Shown piece by piece: positions 44,277 to 53,056 of a DNA stretch of 53,056 bases; position 1 is the first letter of the stretch, and each line of letters starts with the position of its first letter. The notes under the pieces are model-generated. The model saw only the letters and a program-made list of their open reading frames with translations. It searched no databases and was not told the origin of the DNA. Origin of the DNA: Neorhizobium sp. SHOUNA12A (GTDB lineage Bacteria > Pseudomonadota > Alphaproteobacteria > Rhizobiales > Rhizobiaceae). The translations under genes and the position numbers were made by a program. The stretch is taken from positions 1 to 53,056 of the forward strand of contig NZ_JALBGV010000041.1 of assembly GCF_023006505.1 (NCBI RefSeq). The letters are read 5' to 3'.

Positions 44277-44927
44277 GTGAGTTTTAAAGCAAGCCTGCTT
44301 CACTTCATCGTCATGTCCTCGCTGGCGCTGGCTGCATTGCCGACCGCCGCGCAGGACAAGGCGATCCAGCTCGTCGGTTTCGGCGACAGCCTGATGGCGG
44401 GTTACCAGCTTGCGCCTTCCGAATCCTATACGGCCCAGCTCGAGGCGGCGCTGAAAGCCGATGGGCAGAATGTCGTGGTCACCAATGCGGGCGTTTCGGG
44501 CGATACGACAGCGGGAGGGCTTTCGCGCATCGACTGGTCGGTGCCCGACGGCACTGACGGCGTGATCCTCGAGCTCGGCGCCAACGATGCGCTGCGCGGT
44601 ATCTCCCCCGAGCAGTCGGAAAAGAACCTCGATGCGATCCTGGCGCGGCTGAAGGAACGGAAGATCCCGGTCTTCCTGGTCGGCATCCTGGCGCCGCCGA
44701 ACATGGGCGGCAATTACGCCGAAAAGTTCAACCCGATCTATAAGCGGCTGGCGGAGAAATACGCGGTGCCGCTCTATCCATTCTTCCTGGATGGAGTCGC
44801 GACCATTTCCACCCTGCAGCTCTCGGACGGCATGCATCCGAACACCAAAGGGGTCGCGGTGATGGTCGAAAAGACCATGGAACCTGTCAAAAGCTTCCTG
44901 GGGGCTATTAAGGATAAGGGAAAATAA
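44277..44927 (+). CDS. SGNH-hydrolase arylesterase (TesA-like)
   Basis: A 216-residue exported esterase. The signal peptide ([20 protein letters not shown]) is followed by block [15 protein letters not shown] with the nucleophilic Ser, block [11 protein letters not shown], and block [11 protein letters not shown] with the catalytic Asp and His. E. coli TesA is a periplasmic thioesterase I/protease I/lysophospholipase. The start is GTG 44277 with AGGAGA upstream. The pairing with divergent ybbAP-like genes is conserved between this organism and E. coli and suggests a shared task. Confidence 0.93.
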   Translation: MSFKASLLHFIVMSSLALAALPTAAQDKAIQLVGFGDSLMAGYQLAPSESYTAQLEAALKADGQNVVVTNAGVSGDTTAGGLSRIDWSVPDGTDGVILELGANDALRGISPEQSEKNLDAILARLKERKIPVFLVGILAPPNMGGNYAEKFNPIYKRLAEKYAVPLYPFFLDGVATISTLQLSDGMHPNTKGVAVMVEKTMEPVKSFLGAIKDKGK

Positions 44928-44993
44928 CAGCTTGCGCGGAACTCCGTTGCATGATTCGCTGTTTGCATCTGCAAAAGATTCGAGGAGGTCCCT

Positions 44994-45584
44994 ATGCCGA
45001 GACTTTTCACCGCCCTCGAAGTTCCGCGCAATGTAGCGATGAGCCTGTCTCTCCTGCGCGGCGGGATCCCCGGTGCCCGGTGGATCGACGTGGAGAATTA
45101 TCACATCACTCTGCGCTTTATCGGCGATGTCGACGGCCGCACCGCCGACGAGATCGTCGACCGGCTGGACCGCATCGACCGACCGGAATTCCAGGCGACG
45201 CTGACCGGGATCGGCTCTTTCGGATCGAAGAAACCGCATTCCATCTGGGCCGGCGTTTCACCCTCGCCGGAAATCTACGCGCTGCAGGCGGAGATCGAAC
45301 GGATCTGCCAGCGTATCGGTCTGCCGCCGGATCCCCGCAAGTTCACGCCGCATGTGACGCTCGCACGGCTCAAGAACTGCCGCCTGGACGACGTGGTTCA
45401 CTATCTTGCCGGCCGCGGCAATTTCCACACGGCACCCTTCACCGTCCCCCGTTTCGTGCTGCTGTCGTCGAAAGAGTCGGTCGGAGGCGGACCGTATCTG
45501 ACGGAGGAAATCTTCCCGCTGCAGGAGGCAAGCTACGGCACTGCCTATGCCGGCGACATGGAGCCGGCGAAGAGCCTCCTTTAA
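44994..45584 (+). CDS. thpR: RNA 2',3'-cyclic phosphodiesterase
   Basis: A 196-residue 2H-phosphoesterase that opens 2',3'-cyclic phosphates on RNA (formerly called 2'-5' RNA ligase). Both catalytic HxT motifs are present: [11 protein letters not shown] (first) and HVTLARLKN (second). The start [12 protein letters not shown] and the loop [11 protein letters not shown] fit the family. GAGGAGGT precedes the ATG at good spacing. The biological target is not known. It runs toward the pterin dehydratase gene 38 bp away. Confidence 0.93.
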   Translation: MPRLFTALEVPRNVAMSLSLLRGGIPGARWIDVENYHITLRFIGDVDGRTADEIVDRLDRIDRPEFQATLTGIGSFGSKKPHSIWAGVSPSPEIYALQAEIERICQRIGLPPDPRKFTPHVTLARLKNCRLDDVVHYLAGRGNFHTAPFTVPRFVLLSSKESVGGGPYLTEEIFPLQEASYGTAYAGDMEPAKSLL

Positions 45585-45622
45585 CCCGAAGGCGCCCCTT
45601 TAGTCCGAAGGAAGGTTGGACG

Positions 45623-45925
45623 ATGAACTACGAAAAGCTGGATGCGGCTGCCGTCGTGCGTGAACTCGCGACGCTCGATGGCTGGGAGCTGAAGCCGGAA
45701 GGCGACGCGATCTTCAGGAGCTTCAAGTTCAAGACCTTCATCGAGGCTTTCGGTTTCATGGCCGAATGCGCGCTGTCCGCCGAGAAGCTCAACCATCACC
45801 CGGAATGGTCGAACGTCTATTCGCGGGTCGACGTGCTGCTGACCACCCACGCGACAAAAGGGCTGACCGACATCGACTTCAAGCTTGCCCGGGCGATGGA
45901 CAAGGCATCCTCGCGCCGCAATTGA
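45623..45925 (+). CDS. phhB: 4a-hydroxytetrahydrobiopterin dehydratase (PCD/DCoH)
   Basis: A 100-residue pterin carbinolamine dehydratase, which recycles the cofactor of phenylalanine hydroxylase or serves in molybdopterin metabolism. The motif [20 protein letters not shown] carries the catalytic His pair; the later [14 protein letters not shown] completes the fold. No phenylalanine hydroxylase gene is nearby, so the physiological role is open. ATG 45623 has GGAAGG upstream. Confidence 0.93.
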   Translation: MNYEKLDAAAVVRELATLDGWELKPEGDAIFRSFKFKTFIEAFGFMAECALSAEKLNHHPEWSNVYSRVDVLLTTHATKGLTDIDFKLARAMDKASSRRN

Positions 45926-45981
45926 ACTTCATGGTCGAGAGCCCATATTGGGTGGGCACACGTTGAGCGAACGGAGCGACC

Positions 45982-46380
45982 ATGGACGACGTGAAGATCG
46001 GCGAAATTCTGCTGCCGGGTGACGAGGATACACAAGGCCGCCGCGAGCGGCAGGTGCGGACTAAGTTCTGGCCGACTCTGAAGCGGGCCGTGCGGCAGGT
46101 TCCGTTCAGCCGCGACCTGATCGCCGCCTATTACTGCGCGATCGACCGGCGGACTCCGACCCGCGTCCGGGGCGTGCTGCTTGCAGCGCTCGCCTATTTC
46201 GTGATGCCGATCGATTTCGTGCCGGACATGTTCGTCCTTGTCGGCTTCACCGACGATGTCGCCGTGCTCGCAGCAGCTTTCCGGATGATCCAGGGCCATA
46301 TCGCCGACCGCCATTACGAGGCTGCCGATCTGGCGCTGGCGGACAATCCGGACATCGCCGAGGGCGTGCGCGGCAAATAG
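45982..46380 (+). CDS. DUF1232 (YkvA-like) protein
   Basis: A 132-residue protein with the DUF1232 signature VLLAALAYFVMPIDFVPDMF, then GFTDDVAVLAAAF. The family is widespread, membrane-associated and of unknown function. The N-terminal part is soluble and charged. It starts 56 bp after the pterin dehydratase gene and converges with the ECF sigma gene with a 12-bp gap. Confidence 0.88.
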   Translation: MDDVKIGEILLPGDEDTQGRRERQVRTKFWPTLKRAVRQVPFSRDLIAAYYCAIDRRTPTRVRGVLLAALAYFVMPIDFVPDMFVLVGFTDDVAVLAAAFRMIQGHIADRHYEAADLALADNPDIAEGVRGK

Positions 46381-46392
46381 TCTCACGGGGCG

Positions 46393-46956
46393 TCATTCCC
46401 CCGAAGGATCGTCGAGAACTCTTCGCAAGCGCTCGAATGCAAGCCGGATTCGTGACTTCACCGTCCCGAGCGGCAGGCCCGTGGACGAGGCGATTTCCGA
46501 ATGGGACTGGCCGAGGAAGAAGGCCGCCCGCACCATTTCCATCTGTTCGCCAGGGATGTCGGCAAGGGCTGCACGCACCTGCGCATCCCGTTCCTCGCCT
46601 TCGAAAATCGTATCGGCGCCTGGCGCCTCGGTCACGAAGAACAGGGGTTCGTAGACATCCAGATACTTGTGCCTCGCCCGCCGTTCCGCATCGATGCGAC
46701 GGTTGCGGGCGATGCGAAAAAGCCAGGTGGACAGGGAGGATCGCGTCGGATCGTAGAGGCCGGCGCGGTGCCAGAGAACGGCCATCACCTCCTGGACGAG
46801 TTCCTCCGCATCGTCGGGCCGCATCGACCGTTTCAACAGCCAGGATTTCAGACGCGGCGCGTAATAATCGAACAGCGCGGTAAAAGCTGCCTGATCGCGC
46901 TCATCGGCCACTGCCCTTACCAAGCCGGCGAAGTGGTCTCTTTCGTCTACATCCAT
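46393..46956 (-). CDS. ECF RNA polymerase sigma factor without adjacent anti-sigma gene
   Basis: A 187-residue sigma-70 region 2/4 protein. Region 2 has AFTALFDYYAPRLKSWLLKR and EELVQEVMAVLWHRAGLYDP, then TWLFRIARNRRIDAERRAR; region 4 has MRAAFFLGQSHSEIA-like sequence and GLPLGTVKSRIRLAFERLRR. The sequence resembles the RpoE/SigK-type ECFs whose partner is usually a ChrR-like or similar zinc anti-sigma encoded directly downstream. Here the next gene is convergent DUF1232 and no anti-sigma is visible on either side. It is unrelated to the FecI-like factor at 19.7 kb. Confidence 0.9.
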   Translation of the reverse strand: MDVDERDHFAGLVRAVADERDQAAFTALFDYYAPRLKSWLLKRSMRPDDAEELVQEVMAVLWHRAGLYDPTRSSLSTWLFRIARNRRIDAERRARHKYLDVYEPLFFVTEAPGADTIFEGEERDAQVRAALADIPGEQMEMVRAAFFLGQSHSEIASSTGLPLGTVKSRIRLAFERLRRVLDDPSGE

Positions 46957-47285
46957 TTACGCTGCGCACAGTTTCCGATGAGATTCGCGTCATATTCGAC
47001 CATTCTAATGTCATTGTGAGAGTTAGGAAAAGGACAAACTCTTGCCCCAATCCTTGTGTCACTGATTGACGAAACGCATGGAAATTCTGCTGGTTGGCTC
47101 TTTGGAGGCATGGCGGGGAGTGCTATCTCCACGCACCTATGGGCCAAGGCAGGAGATTCAGCAGATTCTAATAGTCTGGTTGACGGTTTGGTAACCAGGA
47201 TCAAGTCAAAATGCACCGAATCAGGATCATGCCTGGCAAGGCTTGCCCGCTCGGGCCGTTGAACGAACAAAACCGGCAGGAGACC
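46957..47285. other. 329-bp divergent spacer between ECF sigma and IalB-like genes
   Basis: No gene or repeat is recognised. A TTGACG (47180-47185) could be a -35 element for the IalB-like gene. A frame open from 47211 runs into that gene but lacks a signal peptide start. Confidence 0.35.
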
Positions 47286-47852
47286 ATGTCTGTAAGAACA
47301 ATCGCAACCGCATTGGCAATCTTGGCTGCAAGCGCCGGCCTGGCATCGGCTCAGTCGTCGAAGGCTACCGCCCCGGCCAAGCCCCAACAGGCCCAGGCGC
47401 CGGCACCGGCCGCCGCAGGTCCCACCCGCATCCAGCAATTCAAGGCGTGGGGCGCCTATTCCTACAAGTCGGGCGCCAGCAACGTGTGTTATGTGCTTTC
47501 GGTGCCGACCACCAAGGAACCGGCCAGCGTCGATCACGGCGATATCTTCTTTATCGTCTCGCAGCGGCCCGGCCAGAACATTTCCTATGAGCCGCAGGCG
47601 ATGGTCGGATACGTCCTGCAGCCGAATTCCAAGGTAACGGTGACCATCGACAAGAAGAACTTCACGATGTTCACCAAGGACAAGGCGGCCTGGGTCGAGA
47701 ACGCCGCCGAGGAGCCGGCGCTCGTCGCGGCGATGAAGACAGGTCACAACATGAGCGTCAGCGCCGTTTCCGGCCGCGGCACCAAGACCTCCTATGCCTA
47801 TTCGCTGCAGGGCATCGCGGCGGCGCTGAAGCAGATCGAAACCTGCAAGTAG
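47286..47852 (+). CDS. Invasion-associated locus B (IalB) family protein
   Basis: A 188-residue exported protein. The signal peptide (TIATALAILAASAGLASAQS) is followed by a Pro/Ala/Gln-rich linker (about residues 24-50) and an IalB domain with AWGAYSYKSGASNVCYVLS and TFVS-like beta strands, then KKNFTMFTKDKAAWVENAAE. IalB of Bartonella helps entry into erythrocytes; free-living and plant-associated relatives have many homologues with no known role. ATG 47286 has AGGAGA upstream. A perfect terminator follows. Confidence 0.88.
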   Translation: MSVRTIATALAILAASAGLASAQSSKATAPAKPQQAQAPAPAAAGPTRIQQFKAWGAYSYKSGASNVCYVLSVPTTKEPASVDHGDIFFIVSQRPGQNISYEPQAMVGYVLQPNSKVTVTIDKKNFTMFTKDKAAWVENAAEEPALVAAMKTGHNMSVSAVSGRGTKTSYAYSLQGIAAALKQIETCK

Positions 47853-47876
47853 GCGCCCGTGCGCGGCAAGAGTTGG

Positions 47877-47904
47877 AAGGCCGGTCGCAGGACCGGCCTT
47901 TTGC
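47877..47904 (+). terminator. Terminator after the IalB-like gene
   Basis: AAGGCCGGTC (47877-47886) and GACCGGCCTT (47891-47900) form a perfect 10-bp stem with loop GCAG, followed by TTGCATTT. Confidence 0.9.
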
Positions 47905-48073
47905 ATTTCTTGAAGAATAGTGACGCGGCGGCTATTTGATGATAAAGCCCGCCCCAACGAAGGTCCGGCACATGTGCCCGATGGGCCGATACAGGTTTCA
48001 CGCATTCAACATGCCCTGACTTTCCCGCTGATCGATCGTGGGAAAGCTGCATGTGTTCGAACGGGATAGAAGA

Positions 48074-49312
48074 ATGTCAGTCTCAGAGGCTCTGGCGCCG
48101 CTCGCCATCAAGAAGCCGCTCGTCGCCAATCCGGATCTGTTCGGCACCAAGCCGTCGCTGATCGGGCTTTCGCGCGAGGACATGGCGCAGGCGCTGAAGG
48201 AAAAGGGCGTATCGGAAAAGCAGGTGCGCATGCGCGTCAGCCAGCTCTGGCACTGGCTCTATATCCGCGGCGTCTCCGATTTCGACGCGATGACCAATGT
48301 CGCCAAGGACATGCGCGAGATGCTGAAGGCGCATTTCACCATCGCGCGTCCTGAGATCGTCGAGGAACAGGTTTCCAATGACGGCACCCGCAAATGGCTG
48401 TTGCGCTTTCCGCCGCGCGGCGCCGGCCGTCCGGTCGAAGTCGAGACCGTCTACATTCCGGAAGAAGGCCGCGGCACGCTCTGCATCTCGAGCCAGGTCG
48501 GCTGCACGCTGACCTGTTCCTTCTGTCACACCGGCACCCAGAAGCTTGTGCGCAACCTGACCGCCGAGGAAATCCTGTCGCAGTTGCTGCTGGCCCGTGA
48601 CCGGTTGGGTGATTTTCCGGGCACCGACACGCCGCCCGGCGCCTTCGTGCCGACCGGCGACCGCAAGGTCACCAATGTCGTGATGATGGGCATGGGCGAA
48701 CCGCTCTACAATTTCGAAAGCGTCAAGACGGCGCTGCTGATCGCCACCGACGGCGACGGGCTGTCGCTGTCGAAGCGCCGCGTCACGCTGTCGACTTCCG
48801 GCGTCGTGCCGGAAATTTTCCGGACCGGCGACGAGATCGGTGTCATGCTGGCGATCTCGCTGCATGCGGTGCGCGACGATCTGCGCGACATGCTGGTGCC
48901 GATCAACAAGAAATATCCGCTGAAGGAACTGATCGAAGCCTGCCGCAATTATCCCGGTCTTTCGAACGCCCGCCGCATCACCTTCGAATATGTGATGCTG
49001 AAGGACGTCAACGACAGCCTGGAGGACGCCAAGGCGCTGATCCAGCTCTTGAAGGGCGTTCCGGCCAAGATCAACCTGATTCCGTTCAATCCCTGGCCGG
49101 GCACCAACTATCAATGTTCGGAATGGGCGCAGATCGAGAAATTCGCCGATTTCATCAACCAGGCGGGTTACGCCTCGCCGATCCGCACCCCCCGCGGCCG
49201 CGACATCCTCGCCGCCTGCGGCCAGCTGAAATCGGAATCGGAGCGGATGCGCAAGACCGACCGCCTCGCCTTCGAGGCGATGATGATCGCCGGGCACGGC
49301 GAGGACGATTGA
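48074..49312 (+). CDS. rlmN: 23S rRNA A2503 / tRNA A37 C2-methyltransferase RlmN
   Basis: A 412-residue radical-SAM methyltransferase. The cluster cysteines are C144, C148 and C151 ([14 protein letters not shown]). The [10 protein letters not shown] and STSGVVPEI motifs, and the C-terminal catalytic Cys in AACGQL, fit RlmN rather than Cfr. It methylates 23S A2503 and some tRNAs. The frame is open to 48038; ATG 48074 ([11 protein letters not shown]) has a modest GATAGAAGA upstream. It converges with the LysE-type gene. Confidence 0.95.
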   Translation: MSVSEALAPLAIKKPLVANPDLFGTKPSLIGLSREDMAQALKEKGVSEKQVRMRVSQLWHWLYIRGVSDFDAMTNVAKDMREMLKAHFTIARPEIVEEQVSNDGTRKWLLRFPPRGAGRPVEVETVYIPEEGRGTLCISSQVGCTLTCSFCHTGTQKLVRNLTAEEILSQLLLARDRLGDFPGTDTPPGAFVPTGDRKVTNVVMMGMGEPLYNFESVKTALLIATDGDGLSLSKRRVTLSTSGVVPEIFRTGDEIGVMLAISLHAVRDDLRDMLVPINKKYPLKELIEACRNYPGLSNARRITFEYVMLKDVNDSLEDAKALIQLLKGVPAKINLIPFNPWPGTNYQCSEWAQIEKFADFINQAGYASPIRTPRGRDILAACGQLKSESERMRKTDRLAFEAMMIAGHGEDD

Positions 49313-49333
49313 ATAACGAGGCCGGCTTTTCTG

Positions 49334-49975
49334 TCAGCGTGCCTGGGTGAAGAAAATCTTGGCCGCGAAGATCGAGAAGACGCCGGCAAAGGTGCAGTCG
49401 ATGCCGCGCAGGACCTTCGGGTTGGCCTGCAGCCAGTTGGCCAGGCGGTCGGCGGCAAGGACGACGATCACGTTGACCGGCATGCCGATGACGATGAAAT
49501 AGACCCCTAAGAAAATCAGCTTGCTCGTGACGTCCGGATCGCCGGCGGTGACGAATTGCGGCAGGAAGGTCATGAAGAAGATGATGACCTTGGGATTCAA
49601 GAGGTTCACCCAGAAGCCCGTCGAAATGTTGGAAAGTGCGCTCGCCTTGGGCTGGTCGACCTTCTCCACCGACAGTTTTGAGCCGAAGCGGATTGCCTGG
49701 ATCGCCAGCCAGAGCAGATAGGCGGCGCCGCCGGTCTTGAGGATGAAGAAGGCGGTCGGCGACGCGGTGATCAGCGCCGAGATACCGAACGCGACCAGCA
49801 GCGTATGGCAGACGACGCCGAGGCTGGTGCCGAGCACCACGAACAGCGCGGGTCGCCGGCCCTGGCCGAGCGCGCGGCTGATCGACAGCGTCATATCCGG
49901 CCCCGGCGTCAGCGCCAGAAGCAGACCAGCAGCCGTGAAGGCGAGAAGGGTGGCAAGGCTCGGCAGGAAATCCAT
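49334..49975 (-). CDS. LysE/RhtB-type amino-acid exporter
   Basis: A 213-residue, six-segment membrane protein. The LysE signature is seen near the N-terminus (LLLALTPGPDMTLSISRALG) and in the middle (GGAAYLLWLAIQAIRFG; FWVNLLNPKVIIFFMTFLPQ). Members export amino acids or homoserine lactones; the substrate is unknown. ATG 49975 is preferred to the GTG at 49984. The SDR gene upstream is on the same strand, 74 bp away. Confidence 0.9.
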   Translation of the reverse strand: MDFLPSLATLLAFTAAGLLLALTPGPDMTLSISRALGQGRRPALFVVLGTSLGVVCHTLLVAFGISALITASPTAFFILKTGGAAYLLWLAIQAIRFGSKLSVEKVDQPKASALSNISTGFWVNLLNPKVIIFFMTFLPQFVTAGDPDVTSKLIFLGVYFIVIGMPVNVIVVLAADRLANWLQANPKVLRGIDCTFAGVFSIFAAKIFFTQAR

Positions 49976-50049
49976 GGGGCGCACGCTCGAATAGCCGGGT
50001 AAAGGTGTGCTCCATTTACCCGGCTTTCGCAGCTATGCCAATCAGGCGC

Positions 50050-50907
50050 TCAGCGCTTGGAGATGAATTCCTTTGATGCATCCGCAAAGTCCGGATGCCA
50101 GCGCGATAGCGGCGGGCGGTTTTCGATGATGTCGCCGATCGCCCAGGCCATGCGGCGTTCGTCTGTCGCCCGATCCACGTCGTTGTCTGGGCAGAGGATA
50201 TAGAAATCACCGCGCTCCAGGCTCACCAGCATGAACCCGACCGTCTCTTCCGGCGTCCAGGCGCCGGCGGGTTTCTCGATGCGGTCGCCTTTGGTCAGGC
50301 CGGTAAACACGAAGCCCGGGATGAGCAGATGCGCCGACACCTGGCAGTTCGGCGTGTTGCGAAGCTCGTGCTGCAACGCCTCGGTGAACGTCTTCACGCC
50401 GGCTTTGGCGACATTGTAGGCGGGATTGCCGGGCGGTGTCGTGATTCCCTGTTTCGAGCCGGTATTGATGATCAGCGACGGCTCGCCATGGGCGATCATG
50501 GCCGGGCCGAACGTCCGCGTGCCGTTGACGACGCCGAGGAGATTGACGGCGAAAATGCTGTCCCAGTTGACCTGCGGCCCGAATATCGAGCTCCCCGGGC
50601 TGATGCCGGCATTGTTCATCAGCACATGCACCCGGCCGAAACGCTGGATGACGGCGCGTTCCAGCGCCTCGATCTCATCCGGCTTCGAAACGTCGGTGCC
50701 GATGGCGGCGACATCCGCCTCACCGTCTTCGGCAAGGGCCGCGACTTCGTGGGCTGCTTCCGCAAGCTTGTCGCCCTCCAGATCGGCAAGGACGACGGAA
50801 AGGCCCATCCGGGCAAATTCCTTCGCCGCCGCAAGGCCGATACCGGATGCGGCCCCGGTAATCACGGCGACATTGTCCTTTTTCAGAGCGGGATGAGTGA
50901 TGGTCAT
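50050..50907 (-). CDS. Short-chain dehydrogenase/reductase
   Basis: A 285-residue Rossmann-fold oxidoreductase. The cofactor motif TGAASGIGLAAAKEFARMG, the NNAGISPGSS loop, the catalytic Ser in INTGSKQG and the YNVAK Tyr-Lys pair are present. An Asp (VVLADLEGDK) after the second strand suggests NAD rather than NADP. A C-terminal extension of about 40 residues (RPPLSRWHPDFADASKEF) is longer than minimal SDRs. The substrate is unknown. AGGAGA lies before the start. Confidence 0.92.
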   Translation of the reverse strand: MTITHPALKKDNVAVITGAASGIGLAAAKEFARMGLSVVLADLEGDKLAEAAHEVAALAEDGEADVAAIGTDVSKPDEIEALERAVIQRFGRVHVLMNNAGISPGSSIFGPQVNWDSIFAVNLLGVVNGTRTFGPAMIAHGEPSLIINTGSKQGITTPPGNPAYNVAKAGVKTFTEALQHELRNTPNCQVSAHLLIPGFVFTGLTKGDRIEKPAGAWTPEETVGFMLVSLERGDFYILCPDNDVDRATDERRMAWAIGDIIENRPPLSRWHPDFADASKEFISKR

Positions 50908-50972
50908 GGCAGATCTCCTCTAGGGCGCTGCTGTTCAAAGGTCGGGCGGGATATGGTACCCTCATCAAAACC

Positions 50973-51011
50973 TGTCAACATGACAAGGGCGTCACAAGTA
51001 AGGGCGTCACA
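50973..51011 (+). promoter_or_regulatory. Probable parDE operator repeats
   Basis: TGTCA-ACA-TGACA (50973-50985) is an inverted repeat, followed by two direct copies of AAGGGCGTCACA (50985-50996 and 51000-51011). They lie within 55 bp of the parD start, where autoregulatory operators are expected. Confidence 0.45.
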
Positions 51012-51024
51012 CCGGAGCCGCTTC

Positions 51025-51273
51025 ATGGGCAAGATGACATCGATCACAGTGGATGAGGAACTGACTGAGTTCATCGACCGGCAGGTGAGCGGCGGCAACT
51101 ACAGTTCGCCAAGCGAAGTGGTGGAGGCCGCCTTACGGCTTCTGCGTGACAGCGAGGGCGGTATCGAGGCCATTCGCGCGGCGATCGAAGACGGCGAGGC
51201 CTCGGGCGAGCCGCAGCCTTTCGACTTCGATGAATTTATCGAGAAAAAGCGAGCCGCACGTGCCGAGCGATGA
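51025..51273 (+). CDS. parD: ParD-family antitoxin
   Basis: An 82-residue ribbon-helix-helix antitoxin (CC2985/ParD type): TSITVDEELTEFIDRQVSGG and YSSPSEVVEAALRLLRDSE form the DNA-binding domain, and the acidic tail PQPFDFDEFIEKKRAARAER binds the toxin. ATG 51025 has CGGAG upstream. The stop overlaps parE by four bases (ATGA). Confidence 0.92.
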   Translation: MGKMTSITVDEELTEFIDRQVSGGNYSSPSEVVEAALRLLRDSEGGIEAIRAAIEDGEASGEPQPFDFDEFIEKKRAARAER

Positions 51274-51560
51274 AAACTCTGATCTTCACGCCCAAGGCTG
51301 TCGCGGACATTGATCGCATCTACGACCATACGGAAGCAACCTGGGGAGTCACCCAGGCTGAAGAATATACGTTTGGAATACGGGACTTTTGCAGAGCACT
51401 TTCGTCAGGCGAGAGAAGCGGTCGGAAGATCGACGAAATCAAGCGCGGGTATCAATCACTCGCGTACCAGTCCCATTTCATCATTTATCGAGAAGCGTCC
51501 AAGAAAATTTCCATCGTCCGCGTCCTGCATCAGCGAATGAACCTCGACCGTCATCTCTGA
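51270..51560 (+). CDS. parE: ParE-family toxin
   Basis: A 96-residue RelE/ParE-fold protein: TLIFTPKAVADIDRIYDHTE, GRKIDEIKRGYQSLAYQSHF and IVRVLHQRMNLDRHL fit ParE toxins, which poison DNA gyrase in characterised cases. It is translationally coupled to parD. The module sits just before argG and is the second toxin-antitoxin pair in the window. Confidence 0.92.
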   Translation: MKTLIFTPKAVADIDRIYDHTEATWGVTQAEEYTFGIRDFCRALSSGERSGRKIDEIKRGYQSLAYQSHFIIYREASKKISIVRVLHQRMNLDRHL

Positions 51561-51672
51561 TCGGCTTTGCCGGGTTTTTCTTGCGTGCCTCAGGAAACTC
51601 GCTAAAAGTGCCGCAAATCCCGACTTGGCAGTTTCAAGAACCGCTTCCACCCGCAGACGGACGTAAATCGAC

Positions 51673-52896
51673 ATGGCAATCCCGAAAGACGTAAAGAAGG
51701 TCGTTCTCGCTTATTCCGGCGGCCTCGACACCTCGATCATCCTGAAATGGCTGCAGACCGAACTGAACGCCGAGGTGGTGACCTTCACCGCCGATCTCGG
51801 TCAGGGCGAGGAACTGGAGCCGGCCCGCAAGAAGGCCGAGATGCTCGGCATCAAGGAGATCTATATCGAGGACGTGCGCGAAGAGTTCGTGCGCGATTTC
51901 GTCTTCCCGATGTTCCGCGCCAATGCCGTCTATGAAGGCGTCTACCTGCTTGGCACCTCGATCGCCCGCCCGCTGATCTCCAAGCACCTGATCGAGATCG
52001 CCAAAAAGACCGGTGCCGATGCGATTGCCCATGGCGCCACAGGCAAGGGCAACGACCAGGTCCGTTTCGAGCTCTCGGCCTATGCGCTGAACCCGGACAT
52101 CAAGGTCATCGCGCCGTGGCGTGACTGGGCTTTCAAGAGCCGTACCGATCTTCTGAAATTCGCCGAGGAAAACCAGATTCCGGTCGCCAAGGACAAGATG
52201 GGCGAGGCGCCGTTCTCGGTCGATGCCAACCTGCTGCACTCTTCTTCCGAGGGCAAGGTTCTGGAAGACCCGGCCATCGAGGCTCCCGAATACGTGCATA
52301 TGCGCACCATTTCGCCGGAAGCTGCTCCGGACAAGGCGACCGTCATCAAGGTCGGCTTTAAGAAGGGTGATGCTGTTTCCATCAACGGCGTCGCCATGTC
52401 GCCGGCGACCCTGCTTGCCGCGCTCAATAATTACGGCCGCGACAACGGCATCGGCCGTCTCGACCTTGTCGAGAACCGCTATGTTGGCATGAAGTCGCGC
52501 GGCGTCTACGAGACCCCCGGCGGCACGATCCTGCTGGCCGCTCACCGTGCGATCGAGAGTATCACGCTCGACCGTGGTGCCGCGCATCTCAAGGATGACA
52601 TCATGCCGCGTTACGCGGAGCTCATCTATTACGGCTTCTGGTTCTCGCCGGAGCGCGAAATGCTGCAGGCGCTGATCGACAAGAGCCAGGAGCATGTCGA
52701 AGGCGAAGTAACGCTTAAGCTCTACAAGGGCAATGTCATGGTCATCGGCCGCGAGAGCGAAAAGTCGCTCTATTCCGATAAGCTGGTCACCTTCGAGGAC
52801 GACCAGGGCGCCTACGACCAGAAGGATGCTGCCGGCTTCATCAAGCTCAATGCGCTGCGCCTGCGCACCCTCGCCAAGCGTAATCTGGGCAAGTAA
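51673..52896 (+). CDS. argG: Argininosuccinate synthase
   Basis: A 407-residue ATP-dependent ligase that joins citrulline and aspartate in arginine synthesis. The PP-loop [16 protein letters not shown] (13-28), the citrulline/aspartate pocket motifs [15 protein letters not shown] and [10 protein letters not shown], and [19 protein letters not shown] near the end are canonical. The length and [13 protein letters not shown] stretches fit type I ArgG of alphaproteobacteria. It is preceded by parDE with a 112-bp gap and followed by two terminators. Confidence 0.97.
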   Translation: MAIPKDVKKVVLAYSGGLDTSIILKWLQTELNAEVVTFTADLGQGEELEPARKKAEMLGIKEIYIEDVREEFVRDFVFPMFRANAVYEGVYLLGTSIARPLISKHLIEIAKKTGADAIAHGATGKGNDQVRFELSAYALNPDIKVIAPWRDWAFKSRTDLLKFAEENQIPVAKDKMGEAPFSVDANLLHSSSEGKVLEDPAIEAPEYVHMRTISPEAAPDKATVIKVGFKKGDAVSINGVAMSPATLLAALNNYGRDNGIGRLDLVENRYVGMKSRGVYETPGGTILLAAHRAIESITLDRGAAHLKDDIMPRYAELIYYGFWFSPEREMLQALIDKSQEHVEGEVTLKLYKGNVMVIGRESEKSLYSDKLVTFEDDQGAYDQKDAAGFIKLNALRLRTLAKRNLGK

Positions 52897-52920
52897 TTCC
52901 CGATAATCCGATCAATGAAA

Positions 52921-52993
52921 ACCCGCCTGCCCGAAAGGGAGGCGGGTCAGACTGCTGACAAACCCGTCGATATTTTCGGCGGGTTTTGTTTTT
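52921..52993 (+). terminator. Tandem terminators after argG
   Basis: First stem: ACCCGCCT (52921-52928) with AGGCGGGT (52940-52947), no T-run. Second: an 11-bp stem between 52960-52970 and 52976-52986 with one T-G wobble, followed by T-rich DNA. Nothing is recognised from 52994 to the window end. Confidence 0.85.
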
Positions 52994-53056
52994 GTGGATT
53001 TGTTTTTCCGCCGGGAGGTCTTGGCGGGAGGCGCAGAAGGATGGGCTGGCTCATGC

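Noticed and set aside
47211..47285. Longer start for the IalB-like protein
   Set aside because: It would place 25 residues before an otherwise normal signal peptide; ATG 47286 has its own ribosome site.
51561..51672. Possible terminator between parE and argG
   Set aside because: There is a T-rich stretch but no stable stem next to it.
52994..53056. Start of a minus-strand gene at the right edge
   Set aside because: A frame from the CAT at 53053 runs about 34 codons through the argG terminators and stops; it has no family-like sequence.
1..53056. CRISPR array, prophage or insertion sequence
   Set aside because: No regularly spaced direct repeats, no phage structural or integrase genes and no transposase frames were found; the repeats present are short palindromic elements.

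Overview
The window looks like chromosome from a member of the Rhizobiaceae (Alphaproteobacteria, order Hyphomicrobiales). The reasons are its high GC content, the gene content (UPF0314/DUF2585, DUF2794, IalB family, class II-type polyphosphate kinase, acnA beside ccmA) and many short palindromic mosaic repeats of the kind described in rhizobia (RIME-like). No genus is claimed. No rRNA, tRNA, CRISPR array, prophage or intact insertion sequence was seen.

Layout. 1-5.4 kb: the 3' part of ftsK, a LolA-like carrier, exonuclease III, a two-gene regulatory operon (OmpR-type response regulator plus a cyclic-nucleotide-binding protein without a DNA-binding domain) and an L,D-transpeptidase. 5.4-17.4 kb: a minus-strand housekeeping series, read ffh, chorismate mutase, rpsP, rimM, trmD, rplS, leuC. 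Plus- and minus-strand accessory genes lie within it: a TSUP permease, a SnoaL-like protein, an MFS transporter, an amino-acid ABC binding protein with permease, and PPK2 behind a Pho box. 17.6-24.5 kb: an accessory block with vapBC, an exported metallo-beta-lactamase-fold protein and an iron/heme module (ECF sigma factor, FecR, TonB receptor with an STN domain, heme oxygenase). Two TGA-N9-TCA iron-box-like sites precede the sigma and receptor genes. 24.6-29.8 kb: dapF, mtaB, ftsY, yciB and DUF2585 in one direction. 30.3-33.8 kb: ccmABCDG on the minus strand, split by repeat DNA. 34-39.3 kb: acnA, a second TSUP permease, DUF1223, DUF2794. 39.3-44.2 kb (minus): GNAT, Bax-inhibitor-1 family and a YbbAP-like ABC system. 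44.3-46.4 kb (plus): SGNH esterase, thpR, pterin dehydratase, DUF1232. After that come an ECF sigma factor, an IalB-like protein, rlmN, a LysE-type exporter, a short-chain dehydrogenase, parDE and argG.

How the genes fit together. The heme module reads as one circuit: iron-box control of a FecI/FecR pair, a HasR-like outer-membrane receptor whose STN domain can signal to FecR, and a heme oxygenase to release iron. It sits between ffh and dapF, two core genes that I recall as neighbours in Sinorhizobium meliloti, so it is probably an insertion. The cytochrome c maturation genes and acnA diverge from a shared 270-bp region with palindromes.

The most noteworthy structural observation is a 198-bp element with perfect 47-bp inverted ends inside the ftsY reading frame. 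It adds exactly 66 codons to the acidic N-terminal domain. Relatives of this repeat occur between genes, including a 0.4-kb mosaic that separates ccmA from ccmB.
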